From Anaerolineales bacterium (GTDB taxonomy: Bacteria; Chloroflexota; Anaerolineae; Anaerolineales; E44-bin32), in the NCBI GenBank assembly GCA_030608865.1, contig JAUWDI010000075.1, positions 1-5,510 on the forward strand: a stretch of 5,510 nt of DNA, read 5' to 3'. Numbering within the stretch: position 1 is the stretch's first letter; every line of letters begins with the position of its first letter. This document shows, in pieces, positions 1 through 5,510 of the stretch. The position numbers were made by a program, and so were the translations under genes. The notes beneath the pieces are model-generated. The model saw nothing but the letters and a program-made list of their open reading frames with translations, was not told the origin of the DNA and ran no database searches.

Positions 1-236
1 AGAATCTGAGGGTTCACAACCATTCCCGCGCCCATTACACAAATTGTATGGGGTTGGATGATTCCCGAGGGGATCAGGTGGAGTTTAAAGAGTTGGTCGG
101 CAACAGTAACGGAATGTCCGGCGTTGTCCCCGCCATTAAAGCGGGCGACGATATCCGCATCCCCGGCGAGCAAGTCGATAATCCGACCCTTGCCCTCATC
201 CCCCCATTGCGATCCAATAACGATGTCAAGCGGCAT
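1..236 (-). CDS. purA: Adenylosuccinate synthetase, N-terminal part (runs off left edge)
   Basis: This gene makes adenylosuccinate from IMP, aspartate and GTP, the first committed step from IMP to AMP in the cytoplasm. The minus strand, read from an ATG at 236, stays open to base 1 and gives 78 residues plus a partial codon. It starts [18 protein letters not shown], the family's GTP-binding N-terminus. Asp13 (in GDEGKG) and His41 (in NAGH) fall at the same numbers as the catalytic Asp13 and His41 of the E. coli enzyme. The family-typical [10 protein letters not shown] and a glycine/valine-rich stretch ending VVNPQ follow. The family is about 430 residues, so roughly 80% of the gene lies outside the window. 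The start is supported by a GAGGTG ribosome site (complement of 241-246) just upstream and by the short conserved lead before [10 protein letters not shown]. The gene is transcribed away from the LysM gene at 382. The family call is near certain; the rest of the gene is unseen. Confidence 0.96.
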   Translation of the reverse strand, partial: MPLDIVIGSQWGDEGKGRIIDLLAGDADIVARFNGGDNAGHSVTVADQLFKLHLIPSGIIQPHTICVMGAGMVVNPQI

Positions 237-239
237 TTC

Positions 240-246
240 CCACCTC
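240..246 (-). promoter_or_regulatory. Ribosome binding site of purA
   Basis: On the minus strand the bases before the ATG at 236 read GAGGTGGGAA. GAGGTG matches the anti-Shine-Dalgarno sequence well, at a spacing of about four to seven bases depending on alignment. It decides the ATG at 236 as the purA start. Confidence 0.8.
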
Positions 247-252
247 GGAGGC

Positions 253-261
253 AGTATAGCA
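253..261 (-). promoter_or_regulatory. Candidate extended -10 promoter element of purA
   Basis: The minus strand reads TGCTATACT. This is a TG-N extension directly followed by TATACT, five of six matches to the sigma-A/sigma-70 -10 consensus. No good -35 box sits 16-18 bases upstream, which is tolerated in extended -10 promoters. Transcription would begin near 246, leaving a leader of only about ten bases that is almost entirely the ribosome site. The assignment rests on motif match and position alone. Confidence 0.45.
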
Positions 262-262
262 T

Positions 263-280
263 GGCGTCGGTAGCGACGCC
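263..280. repeat. Perfect inverted repeat in the divergent promoter region
   Basis: GGCGTCG (263-269) and CGACGCC (274-280) are perfect 7-base arms around the 4-base spacer GTAG. The repeat lies immediately upstream of the candidate purA -10 element, where a -35 box would be. It could be a protein-binding operator, or a hairpin in a longer leader if purA is transcribed from further upstream. It has no T-run, so it is not an intrinsic terminator. Confidence 0.5.
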
Positions 281-331
281 GGGTCCGAAGTTGTCACCTT
301 TCGAGTATTGGATTGTAAATCTCGATCGCTA

Positions 332-361
332 TTGTTCGTTGAACCCCGAAGGGGCTATAAT
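332..361 (+). promoter_or_regulatory. Candidate promoter of the LysM protein gene
   Basis: A perfect -10 hexamer TATAAT lies at 356-361. A partial -35, TTGTTC, lies at 332-337 with an 18-base spacer. Transcription would start near 368, about 14 bases before the GTG start at 382. Two short inverted repeats lie across it: GTTC-GTT-GAAC at 334-344 and CCCC-GAA-GGGG at 344-354. The -10 match is strong and the -35 weak. Confidence 0.5.
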
Positions 362-381
362 CGAAGCACAGGGTCTATAAC

Positions 382-1227
382 GTGATAACAAGACGGTTAA
401 AAAACATCCTTCTCTTTGCGAGCATCTTGGCGGGATTCCTTTGGATAGCTTATCCAAGGGCAGCGGTTCGCGCCGAGGTCAGTCCCAAACCTGTTCTCCA
501 ACCCACCCCTTTTCTCACCCCCACTCCGCGCCAGGATGGCAAGATCATTTATATTGTCCAAGTGGGAGACTCGCTCTGGCGTATTGCCGCTATTGCCAGT
601 ATCACACTTGAAGAACTCATGGCGATGAATGGAATTCAACCGGGAGATTACATAACGCAAGGAATGGAACTCGAATTGGGCGTAGGAGGACCGGCACTGG
701 CGACTGCTGCGCCCGGCGACGCCCAAGCGACGCCAACACAGGATATCTTGACGCCGACGCCGGTCGTTGGAACCGCCGAAATTTGCATACTGCTCTTTAT
801 GGATGAGAACGGTAACGGGCGGCTCGAAGAGGGAGAATTGCCTCTCTCAGGTGGACAGATTAGCGTTGTTGATGTCAATGGCATCGTGGCCGGCGAAGTC
901 ACAACGGAGGAATTAATCGAAGAGGATCCAGTCGGCCATTGTTTCCCGGAATTAACGAACGGTGATTACAATGTCAGCGCAGCGGTTCCTCCTGAGTACA
1001 ACCCTACAACGGGTTTGAATGTACCTGTAACTCTAAAACCAGGAGATATCAAGTATCTCCAATTTGGTGCGCAACCGAGCTCTTCCATTGGCGGGTCGCT
1101 CAACACTGATGACGGGGGTCGATCGACAGTTTTAGGTTTTATTGGTGTGCTCTTTCTCCTCTCTGCAGGAGGGTTGGGATATTACGCCTCACGCATGTCC
1201 CGCCGAACCCCGCGGTCTTTGCGATAA
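382..1227 (+). CDS. Exported LysM-domain protein with SdrD-B-like domain and C-terminal membrane anchor
   Basis: The product has 281 residues. A basic start (MITRRLKN) precedes a hydrophobic segment at about 8-24, which acts as a signal peptide (possible cleavage after VRA at 31) or an anchor. A Pro/Thr linker with PTP repeats covers about 33-50. A LysM domain at about 56-99 (IYIVQVGDSLWRIA, then ITLEELMAMNGI) predicts binding to peptidoglycan or a similar N-acetylglucosamine polymer. A second Thr/Pro linker covers about 105-130. Residues about 133-229 resemble an SdrD-B/prealbumin-like beta domain and contain DENGNGRLEEGE (141-152), which looks like a calcium loop. The two cysteines, 135 and 187, could form a disulfide outside the cell. 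A membrane helix at about 248-269 is followed by an Arg-rich tail, as expected for a cytoplasmic end. GTG at 382 is the likely start: an in-frame stop lies at 358-360 and AGGGT lies seven bases upstream. The LysM and topology calls are firm. The cellular role is unknown; cell-wall or envelope attachment is inferred. Confidence 0.88.
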   Translation: MITRRLKNILLFASILAGFLWIAYPRAAVRAEVSPKPVLQPTPFLTPTPRQDGKIIYIVQVGDSLWRIAAIASITLEELMAMNGIQPGDYITQGMELELGVGGPALATAAPGDAQATPTQDILTPTPVVGTAEICILLFMDENGNGRLEEGELPLSGGQISVVDVNGIVAGEVTTEELIEEDPVGHCFPELTNGDYNVSAAVPPEYNPTTGLNVPVTLKPGDIKYLQFGAQPSSSIGGSLNTDDGGRSTVLGFIGVLFLLSAGGLGYYASRMSRRTPRSLR

Positions 1228-1311
1228 AGCACCTGGAAATTAAATCCAAAGCTATCGGTGATTACGAATGTCCAGATGCCTGTCTGATATTTGAATGTGT
1301 CGGGGTCTCAT

Positions 1312-1329
1312 CTGAGTTCCGTAACTCGG
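1312..1329. repeat. Short hairpin downstream of the LysM gene
   Basis: CTGAGTT (1312-1318) can pair with AACTCGG (1323-1329) across a CCGT loop, giving seven pairs including one G-U. No T-run follows on either strand, so intrinsic termination is doubtful. It may be a transcript-end structure or chance. Confidence 0.3.
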
Positions 1330-1355
1330 CAAATAGTGATTAAATAGGGCATAAT
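1326..1355 (+). promoter_or_regulatory. Weak promoter candidate for the J-domain gene
   Basis: CATAAT (1350-1355) matches the -10 consensus in five of six bases. TCGGCA (1326-1331) matches the -35 in four of six, with an 18-base spacer. A start near 1362 would give a leader of about 78 bases. The region around it is A/T-rich. This is a low-confidence motif match. Confidence 0.25.
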
Positions 1356-1439
1356 TATCCTTTGATTGGTTATCTCACGCGCGCAAGGTGTTTTAGGAGT
1401 GGCAAGGCAGTGCAGTGAGCATAGCCGGCGAGGCAATTA

Positions 1440-2243
1440 ATGTTCCAGAAGCGGAATAGGCGATCACTCAAACAAGCCCTTGACCGAGCGGGCGACTCGG
1501 ATCTACGCGGCCTTGAAGCAGATGTAGCCGAGAGGCAGGAGAGAGTTGCTCAACTTCAGTTCGAACTCTCCGACATGCAGGCGGAATTGGAGCGTTTCGA
1601 ACGCCAGTATGAGGCCCAGGTTGGATCATTCCAACTGCGTTTGATATCGTTAGAGGCGGAAGTAGAACAAGCCCGCCTGCGTGCCGCACATCGGGCGCAG
1701 TGGGGAGATGGTGCGGACTCCCCCGATTTCAACGCCGATGTCGTTGAGCAATTTCGCCGGACCTGGGCGCCGCGCGAGAAGCCGGCCGAACCCCAACCAC
1801 CAGCGCCAGTGTCCGAAGAGACGAAGGCGGAACTCAAGCAACTTTTCCGCACCCTCGCAAAACGCTTCCATCCGGATTTGGTCACCGACCCTGAAGAAAA
1901 ACGCCGGCGGGAGAAGGTGATGGCGCAGATAAATGATGCATACGCTGCCCAAAATCTATCAGCAATGAAAAAGCTGGCACAGAAGCCAGACCGCCCCGAA
2001 GCACCCGCGGACAAGACTCGTGAGCAAATAATGGTGGATCTAAAGGCCGAGATCGTACGCCTCGATCGCGTAATCTTGGCCATAGATAGACAACTACAGG
2101 ATTTGATCAACTCTCATACCGTTCGCTTGATGCTCGAGGTCAGCATCGCCGAGAGGAACGGGACCAATCTATTAGCTGAAATGGCAGCGGACATACGAGC
2201 AGATATCGCAAGGCTTGAGGTTGAGCTTGCGTCGCTCGTGTAG
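1440..2243 (+). CDS. Coiled-coil protein with internal J-domain (DnaJ-like co-chaperone)
   Basis: The product has 267 residues and is predicted to be soluble, with no signal peptide or membrane helix. Residues about 22-87 are rich in charged residues, Leu, Gln and Glu in a heptad-like pattern and likely form a coiled coil. A Pro-rich linker lies at about 110-125. A J-domain core at about 127-180 (LFRTLAKRFHPDL, then INDAYAA) contains the HPD triad at 144-146, the motif by which J-proteins stimulate DnaK/Hsp70 ATP hydrolysis. A second helical, coiled-coil-prone region covers about 195-265. There is no Gly/Phe region, zinc finger or DnaJ C-terminal substrate domain, so this is not classical DnaJ but a class C type J-protein. 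The ATG at 1440 is supported by GAGG at 1430-1433 and an in-frame stop at 1422-1424. Recruitment of DnaK to a target bound through the coiled coils is inferred; no partner gene is visible. Confidence 0.85.
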   Translation: MFQKRNRRSLKQALDRAGDSDLRGLEADVAERQERVAQLQFELSDMQAELERFERQYEAQVGSFQLRLISLEAEVEQARLRAAHRAQWGDGADSPDFNADVVEQFRRTWAPREKPAEPQPPAPVSEETKAELKQLFRTLAKRFHPDLVTDPEEKRRREKVMAQINDAYAAQNLSAMKKLAQKPDRPEAPADKTREQIMVDLKAEIVRLDRVILAIDRQLQDLINSHTVRLMLEVSIAERNGTNLLAEMAADIRADIARLEVELASLV

Positions 2244-2284
2244 GAATTGAAAGCCAACCATCGAAAAAGCAAATCGCCGGGGTT

Positions 2285-2325
2285 AAAAAAAAGGGCTGAC
2301 CCAAAAGTGACATCTGGGCAGCCCT
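2285..2325 (-). terminator. Intrinsic terminator of the acyl-CoA synthetase/DRTGG operon
   Basis: Read on the minus strand, AGGGCTG pairs with CAGCCCT (plus-strand arms 2319-2325 and 2292-2298). The stem continues, past a single bulged base, with three C-G pairs (2300-2302 with 2316-2318) around a 13-base loop. A run of eight T follows on the minus strand (A at 2285-2292). A GC-rich stem with a T-tract about 80 bases past the operon's last stop is a classic rho-independent terminator. On the plus strand the same hairpin has A before it and no T-run after it, so it should act mainly on the minus strand. Confidence 0.88.
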
Positions 2326-2385
2326 ATGTCGTGTCTACAATTTTCAGTTTTACGTCAGTGCGGCAACCGGTTTAGGCCGGAGTAG

Positions 2386-2402
2386 ATCTCATGATCTGAG
2401 AT
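2386..2402. repeat. Inverted repeat abutting the DRTGG gene stop codon
   Basis: ATCTCA (2386-2391) and TGAGAT (2397-2402) are perfect arms around a 5-base loop, directly next to the minus-strand stop codon (2403-2405). The repeat is A/T-rich and has no T-run. It may be a minor RNA-end structure or chance. Confidence 0.3.
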
Positions 2403-3476
2403 TCATTTAAGCCCAAGTTCTTTATAGATACTGGCGACATCGGCGTATTCTGCGATCAGGTTTAGGAAAGTCTTCATTTTCTCAGGTTGTCCCAGGCGAG
2501 TCTTTCCTATGGACCTCTCAATAATCTCGATCGTCTCCATGGTGTTTTCTTTAACCAACAGGATGGGGACGCCGAGACTCTCTGCCTGTTGGATGATCAG
2601 CGGGCTGGGCCGTAGATTGCCGGTGAGAATGAGGACGACGGTTGATGTTTCAAGCGCAGCGAGTTGAATATCCGTCCGGTCTCCTCCGGTGATGACGGCC
2701 TTATTCTTGTAGCGGCGGAAGCGGGAGAGCGCAGCGTCGGCCGTCATCGCGCCGACCGTGATCGTCTCCGCTAAGGCGTCCGGATCCAACCCCTCCGTCA
2801 AGACTTCGGCGGTGAGTAAATTTACGAGTTCTCCAACACTGAGTGCCGAGAGTCGGGGTACGACCGGCAGGACTCCAATAACGGAAATGCCCTTCGCCTG
2901 GAAATAGGGGAGAGCATATTCATCGACAAATGAGCGGTTGCTCTCAGGAACCTGGTTTATCAGCACGCCCAGAAGCTGCTCGCCCAGGCGAAAACGGGTG
3001 GCGAGGACGTCGTCTATGAGGCGCATGTCACCCCTAAAGGGAGCGATTACCAGCGCCGGCGCACCGAGCTCTTCCGCGACGCATAAGTTTGAAAGTCCCA
3101 TGGCATAGCCCTCGCGTAAACTGGCGCCGCCCTCGAGAAGCAAGACATCTTTCCCTTTCCCCGCAGTTTTTACAGCCTCGTGGATATCGCTCACGAGATT
3201 ATGCTCGCTGAGATCCTTGAGGCGCTCTCGCAGCGTCGCATCAGTGATGATGATAGTCGAAGCCTTTAAAGGATCGCCATCTAAACCCAATGAGCTGTGG
3301 ACGAAGACGGCATCTTCGTCTGCCAATTTACCGTCGGGAGTACGCCAAGGCTGAGTGCTCACAGGTTTCATGTACCCCACCTTGTATCCATCAGATTGCA
3401 ACATTTGTCCAAGAGCGAGACAGACGGCAGTTTTGCCAGAGTGCGGTTCGACGGAAGTGATATACAAACATTTCAT
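2403..3476 (-). CDS. BioD-like P-loop / DRTGG-domain protein (phosphotransacetylase N-terminal-like)
   Basis: The product has 357 residues, in two parts. Residues 1 to about 205 form a BioD-like (dethiobiotin synthetase/CobQ-type) P-loop domain. It has a nucleotide-binding loop TSVEPHSGKTA (7-17), a conserved DVLLLEGGAS (110-119) and a VLINQVP strand (171-177). Residues about 210-325 form a DRTGG domain with ITGGDRTDIQLAALET (262-277). The same order occurs in the N-terminal half of long bacterial phosphotransacetylases such as E. coli Pta, where it is regulatory. The catalytic phosphotransacetylase domain is absent: the protein ends at residue 357 with a short helical tail, so it should not make acetyl phosphate itself. 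Its ATG overlaps the upstream synthetase stop as ATGA (3476-3473), with an AGGGAG ribosome site (complement of 3483-3488) six bases away, so translation is coupled. A nucleotide-sensing or regulatory role beside the synthetase is inferred. Biotin synthesis is unlikely given the DRTGG domain and context. Confidence 0.87.
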   Translation of the reverse strand: MKCLYITSVEPHSGKTAVCLALGQMLQSDGYKVGYMKPVSTQPWRTPDGKLADEDAVFVHSSLGLDGDPLKASTIIITDATLRERLKDLSEHNLVSDIHEAVKTAGKGKDVLLLEGGASLREGYAMGLSNLCVAEELGAPALVIAPFRGDMRLIDDVLATRFRLGEQLLGVLINQVPESNRSFVDEYALPYFQAKGISVIGVLPVVPRLSALSVGELVNLLTAEVLTEGLDPDALAETITVGAMTADAALSRFRRYKNKAVITGGDRTDIQLAALETSTVVLILTGNLRPSPLIIQQAESLGVPILLVKENTMETIEIIERSIGKTRLGQPEKMKTFLNLIAEYADVASIYKELGLK

Positions 3477-5510
3477 TTGAAACTCCCTGGTGTGTCCACT
3501 TTCTCGGGGGAAGATTTACTTTCAGTATTAAGAAGGATCAGGCGCATATCGAGCGCAACCCCTCCGCGGCCTTCTTCATACACTATAAAGGGGTTGATAT
3601 CGAGTTCGGCGATTTCCGGGAAGTCCAGGACGAGTTGGCCGATTCGGAGCAATGCTTCTATTAAAGTCTCCTTATCAACGGGCGGCTCGCCGCGGACGCC
3701 GTCGAGCAGGGCTTTAGCGCGGATCTCGGTGAGCATCTGCGCAGCTTCATCGCGCGAGAAGGGTGCGATTCGGAAGGAGGCGTCCTTAAGCGCCTCTACA
3801 TAGATACCACCAAGACCGAATGTAACCAGAGGGCCGAACTGGGGATCGCGATTCATGCCGATGAGGATTTCTAATCCGGAGGGCACCATCTTTTGAACCT
3901 GACACCCCCATAAACGCGCTTCCGGGAGGTAGCGCTGCGACCGATATGTGATCAAATCGAAAGCGTCGCGCACATCCGTTGCATTCTGAAGGCCGACTTT
4001 TACGCCGCCTACGTCGGTTTTATGCAGGATATCGGGCGAGGCGATTTTTAAAACAACGGGATAGCCCATATCCGCCGCGATCTCGACCGCCTTCTCAGCT
4101 GTTTCTGCAATCTCTGAAGGGGGCGCTTGAAGCCCATAAGCAGTGAGGATCGACTTCGCTTCCGCATCCCCGATTGAAAGCCTGCCCTCATTGAGGACAC
4201 GGTCTATCGTCTCGCGCACAGCCTTCTGATCGACATCGAAACTCTCGAAACTGGGCAAAGGTCTTGCGCGATATTCCCGATAATGGCTCATCGCCTGGAG
4301 CACCATCGCCGCGCGCTCTGGGAAAGCGAAGTTGGGAACGTTGTGTTTTGCCATGTATTCAATACCGGCCTCGACCCGAGCTTCGCCCATGAAGGAAGCT
4401 AAGATGGGGATGTCGACTTTCGCGCTGATTTCGGCGATCACCTCGGCGGTTTCTACGATCTCGGTCATGGCTTGCGGCGTAAGGATGACGAGAATACCGT
4501 CGACCGACGGGCTCTCGATGACCTGCTCAAGGGCAAAGCGGTAGCGGTCGGCGCGCGCATCTCCCAGAACGTCAATGGGGTTAGCTGCGCTGGCCGCGTC
4601 GGGTAGAAACTGTTCGAGTGCCTTTATGCACTCTGGTTTAAACCTGGCGAGTTTTAATCCGGCTCGTTCCAGCGCGTCTGTTGCCAGGATGCCAGGACCG
4701 CCCGCGTTAGTCACGATCGCAATCTGATCGCCTTGAAGGGGGCTAAGATAGCCGAATGCCCTGGCCATGTCGAACAAGTCCTGCAGGGAATGAGCCCGAA
4801 GGACGCCCGACTGTCGGAATGCGGCTTCGTATGCTTGTTCAGACCCTGCCAGCGAGCCCGTGTGAGAACTCACGGCGCGGGAGCCGGCTTGCGTTACGCC
4901 GGATTTCAGCGCCACGATCGGTTTGATCTTCGAGACCTCGCGCGCCACGCTGATGAATTCCTGCCCATCGGGCAGCCCTTCCATGTAGGAAAGGATGACG
5001 TTCGATGTTGGATCTTTCGCCCAAGCGCGCAGCAGATCGGTCTCGCTAACATCAGCTTTGTTTCCCAACGAGACGAATTTACTCAAGCCCAACCTGCCGG
5101 CTTGCGCCCAATCGAGGATTGCAGTTCCTAACGCGCCAGACTGGGACATGAAGTCCATTGGGCCCTGCGGGGGCAGGCCGGCGGAGAATGAGGCGTTCAT
5201 CGGAATTACAGTATTGATCACACCCAGGCAGTTCGGACCGATCAGGCGGATGTTGTATTCGTTGGTGATCTCAATAAGCTCTTGCTCCCGCTCGAGCCCA
5301 TCCATGCCCGCCTCACGGAAACCGGCGCTGATCACGATTACCGCCGGGATTCCTTTCTCGCCGCAAGTACGCATCGCCTCGGGTACCAGAGGGTACGGGA
5401 TCACGATGACGGCCAGATCGATTGGGTCCGGGATATCTGAAACAACGGGAAATGCAGGAAGACCAAGGATTTCGTCGGCCTTGGGGTTAATCGGGTAGAC
5501 TTTGCGGCCA
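3473..5510 (-). CDS. ADP-forming acetate/acyl-CoA synthetase, fused alpha-beta (N-terminus beyond right edge)
   Basis: The enzyme interconverts acyl-CoA + ADP + phosphate and acid + CoA + ATP, giving ATP by substrate-level phosphorylation in acid-forming fermenters. The frame stays open to 5509, so 678 residues are visible; roughly 25-35 are missing if the family length of about 700 holds. Numbered within the visible part, 1 to about 90 is the CoA-binding Rossmann domain (VYPINPK, DLAVIVIP, VISAGF). Next are ligase domains with IGPNCLGV, SQSGALG and SLGNKADV. His216, in SSHTGSLAG (codon 4862-4864), matches the phosphorylated alpha-subunit His of archaeal ACD. The beta ATP-grasp region holds His496 in ILHKTDVGGV (codon 4022-4024), the second phospho-relay His, then GMNRDPQFGPLVTFGLGG and ELDINPF. 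All key residues are intact. The GTG at 5404 is internal, since strong family sequence continues upstream. No GNAT domain follows, so it is not a Pat-type lysine acetyltransferase. Substrate choice (acetate, propionate or larger acids) cannot be read. It is the first visible gene of an operon with the DRTGG protein. Confidence 0.93.
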   Translation of the reverse strand, partial: GRKVYPINPKADEILGLPAFPVVSDIPDPIDLAVIVIPYPLVPEAMRTCGEKGIPAVIVISAGFREAGMDGLEREQELIEITNEYNIRLIGPNCLGVINTVIPMNASFSAGLPPQGPMDFMSQSGALGTAILDWAQAGRLGLSKFVSLGNKADVSETDLLRAWAKDPTSNVILSYMEGLPDGQEFISVAREVSKIKPIVALKSGVTQAGSRAVSSHTGSLAGSEQAYEAAFRQSGVLRAHSLQDLFDMARAFGYLSPLQGDQIAIVTNAGGPGILATDALERAGLKLARFKPECIKALEQFLPDAASAANPIDVLGDARADRYRFALEQVIESPSVDGILVILTPQAMTEIVETAEVIAEISAKVDIPILASFMGEARVEAGIEYMAKHNVPNFAFPERAAMVLQAMSHYREYRARPLPSFESFDVDQKAVRETIDRVLNEGRLSIGDAEAKSILTAYGLQAPPSEIAETAEKAVEIAADMGYPVVLKIASPDILHKTDVGGVKVGLQNATDVRDAFDLITYRSQRYLPEARLWGCQVQKMVPSGLEILIGMNRDPQFGPLVTFGLGGIYVEALKDASFRIAPFSRDEAAQMLTEIRAKALLDGVRGEPPVDKETLIEALLRIGQLVLDFPEIAELDINPFIVYEEGRGGVALDMRLILLNTESKSSPEKVDTPGSFK
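3483..3488 (-). promoter_or_regulatory. Ribosome binding site of the DRTGG gene inside the synthetase 3' end
   Basis: The minus strand reads AGGGAG six bases before the ATG at 3476, within the last codons of the synthetase. It fixes the start of the DRTGG protein and supports coupled translation through the ATGA overlap at 3476-3473. Confidence 0.75.

Larger units (their letters stand above)
1228..1439. other. Intergenic region between the LysM and J-domain genes
   Basis: No convincing gene or RNA is visible in these 212 bases, and stops are frequent in the frames I read. The stretch contains one hairpin (1312-1329), a weak promoter candidate (1326-1355) and the GAGG ribosome site (1430-1433) six bases before the J-domain start. 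An in-frame stop at 1422-1424 rules out a longer J-domain protein. I see no intrinsic terminator with a T-run after the LysM gene. Confidence 0.6.
2244..2402. other. Convergent intergenic region
   Basis: These 159 bases separate the 3' ends of the plus-strand J-domain gene and the minus-strand operon. They contain the minus-strand terminator (2285-2325) and a 6-base-arm inverted repeat abutting the minus-strand stop codon. No gene is visible. No separate T-run-type terminator for the plus strand is evident. Confidence 0.6.

Noticed and set aside
48..380. Open frame of 110 codons on the plus strand ending just before the LysM gene
   Set aside because: Its first half is antisense to the unmistakable purA N-terminus and the rest crosses the divergent promoter region. 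The protein has no recognisable features.
1228..1439. Possible tRNA, small RNA or riboswitch in the intergenic gap
   Set aside because: No cloverleaf, T-loop sequence or known riboswitch core could be found by eye. Only one seven-pair hairpin is present.
1556..2110. 184-codon open frame on the minus strand
   Set aside because: It lies wholly antisense to the J-domain gene, and its Ser/Arg/Cys-rich composition is typical of a shadow frame. No ribosome site or domain supports it.
2292..2325. The hairpin as a bidirectional terminator, also serving the J-domain gene
   Set aside because: On the plus strand the stem is followed by ATGTCGTG rather than a T-run, so only the minus-strand reading fits an intrinsic terminator well. 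Some effect on plus-strand transcripts cannot be excluded.
2403..3476. Dethiobiotin synthetase (bioD)
   Set aside because: Only the P-loop half is BioD-like. The C-terminal DRTGG domain and coupling to an acyl-CoA synthetase point to the phosphotransacetylase-related family instead.
3297..3803. 168-codon open frame on the plus strand across the DRTGG/synthetase junction
   Set aside because: It is antisense to two well-supported genes in different frames, and its low-complexity Ser/Arg-rich product has no family features.
4995..5498. 167-codon open frame on the plus strand
   Set aside because: It is antisense to the conserved CoA-binding domain of the synthetase. It is a frame kept open by GC-biased codon use, not a gene.
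3473..5510. Pat-type protein lysine acetyltransferase (synthetase-like domain fused to GNAT)
   Set aside because: The protein ends shortly after the ATP-grasp motif ELDINPF with no GNAT domain, and both catalytic His residues are intact, so it reads as an active synthetase.

Overview
The window reads as bacterial chromosome. It holds five protein genes in ordinary gene order, two of them cut by the window edges. Three things suggest, without proving it, a member of the Chloroflexota, probably an Anaerolineae-type anaerobe: a fused ADP-forming acyl/acetyl-CoA synthetase, a stand-alone DRTGG/BioD-like protein, and a surface LysM protein with Pro-Thr-Pro linkers. No RNA genes, insertion sequences, CRISPR arrays, prophage genes or integration scars could be recognised.

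Layout from left to right. (1) At 1-236, minus strand, lies the 5' end of purA (adenylosuccinate synthetase), running off the left edge. (2) At 237-381 is a 145-base divergent intergenic region. It carries an extended -10 element facing purA, a TATAAT element facing right, and three short inverted repeats. (3) At 382-1227, plus strand, is an exported and probably membrane-anchored protein with a LysM domain, a Thr/Pro-rich linker, an SdrD-B/prealbumin-like beta domain with a calcium-loop-like motif, and a C-terminal membrane helix. (4) At 1228-1439 is an intergenic stretch with one hairpin and a weak promoter candidate. (5) At 1440-2243, plus strand, is a coiled-coil protein with an internal J-domain (HPD motif). 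(6) At 2244-2402 is a convergent intergenic region with a good intrinsic terminator serving the minus strand. (7) At 2403 to beyond 5510, minus strand, is a translationally coupled two-gene operon. Its first gene is the fused alpha-beta acyl-CoA synthetase (NDP-forming), whose N-terminus is outside the window. Its second is a BioD-like P-loop/DRTGG protein that resembles the N-terminal half of long phosphotransacetylases without the catalytic half.

How they work together. The synthetase would convert acetyl-CoA (or another acyl-CoA), ADP and phosphate to the acid, CoA and ATP, giving substrate-level ATP at the end of fermentation. The downstream protein overlaps it by four bases and is probably a nucleotide-sensing partner or regulator of that step. 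purA belongs to purine synthesis (IMP to AMP). The LysM protein and the J-domain protein have no evident link to these pathways. The most interesting items are the synthetase/DRTGG pair and the J-domain protein with coiled coils on both sides. I did not find clear evidence of a wholly new system.
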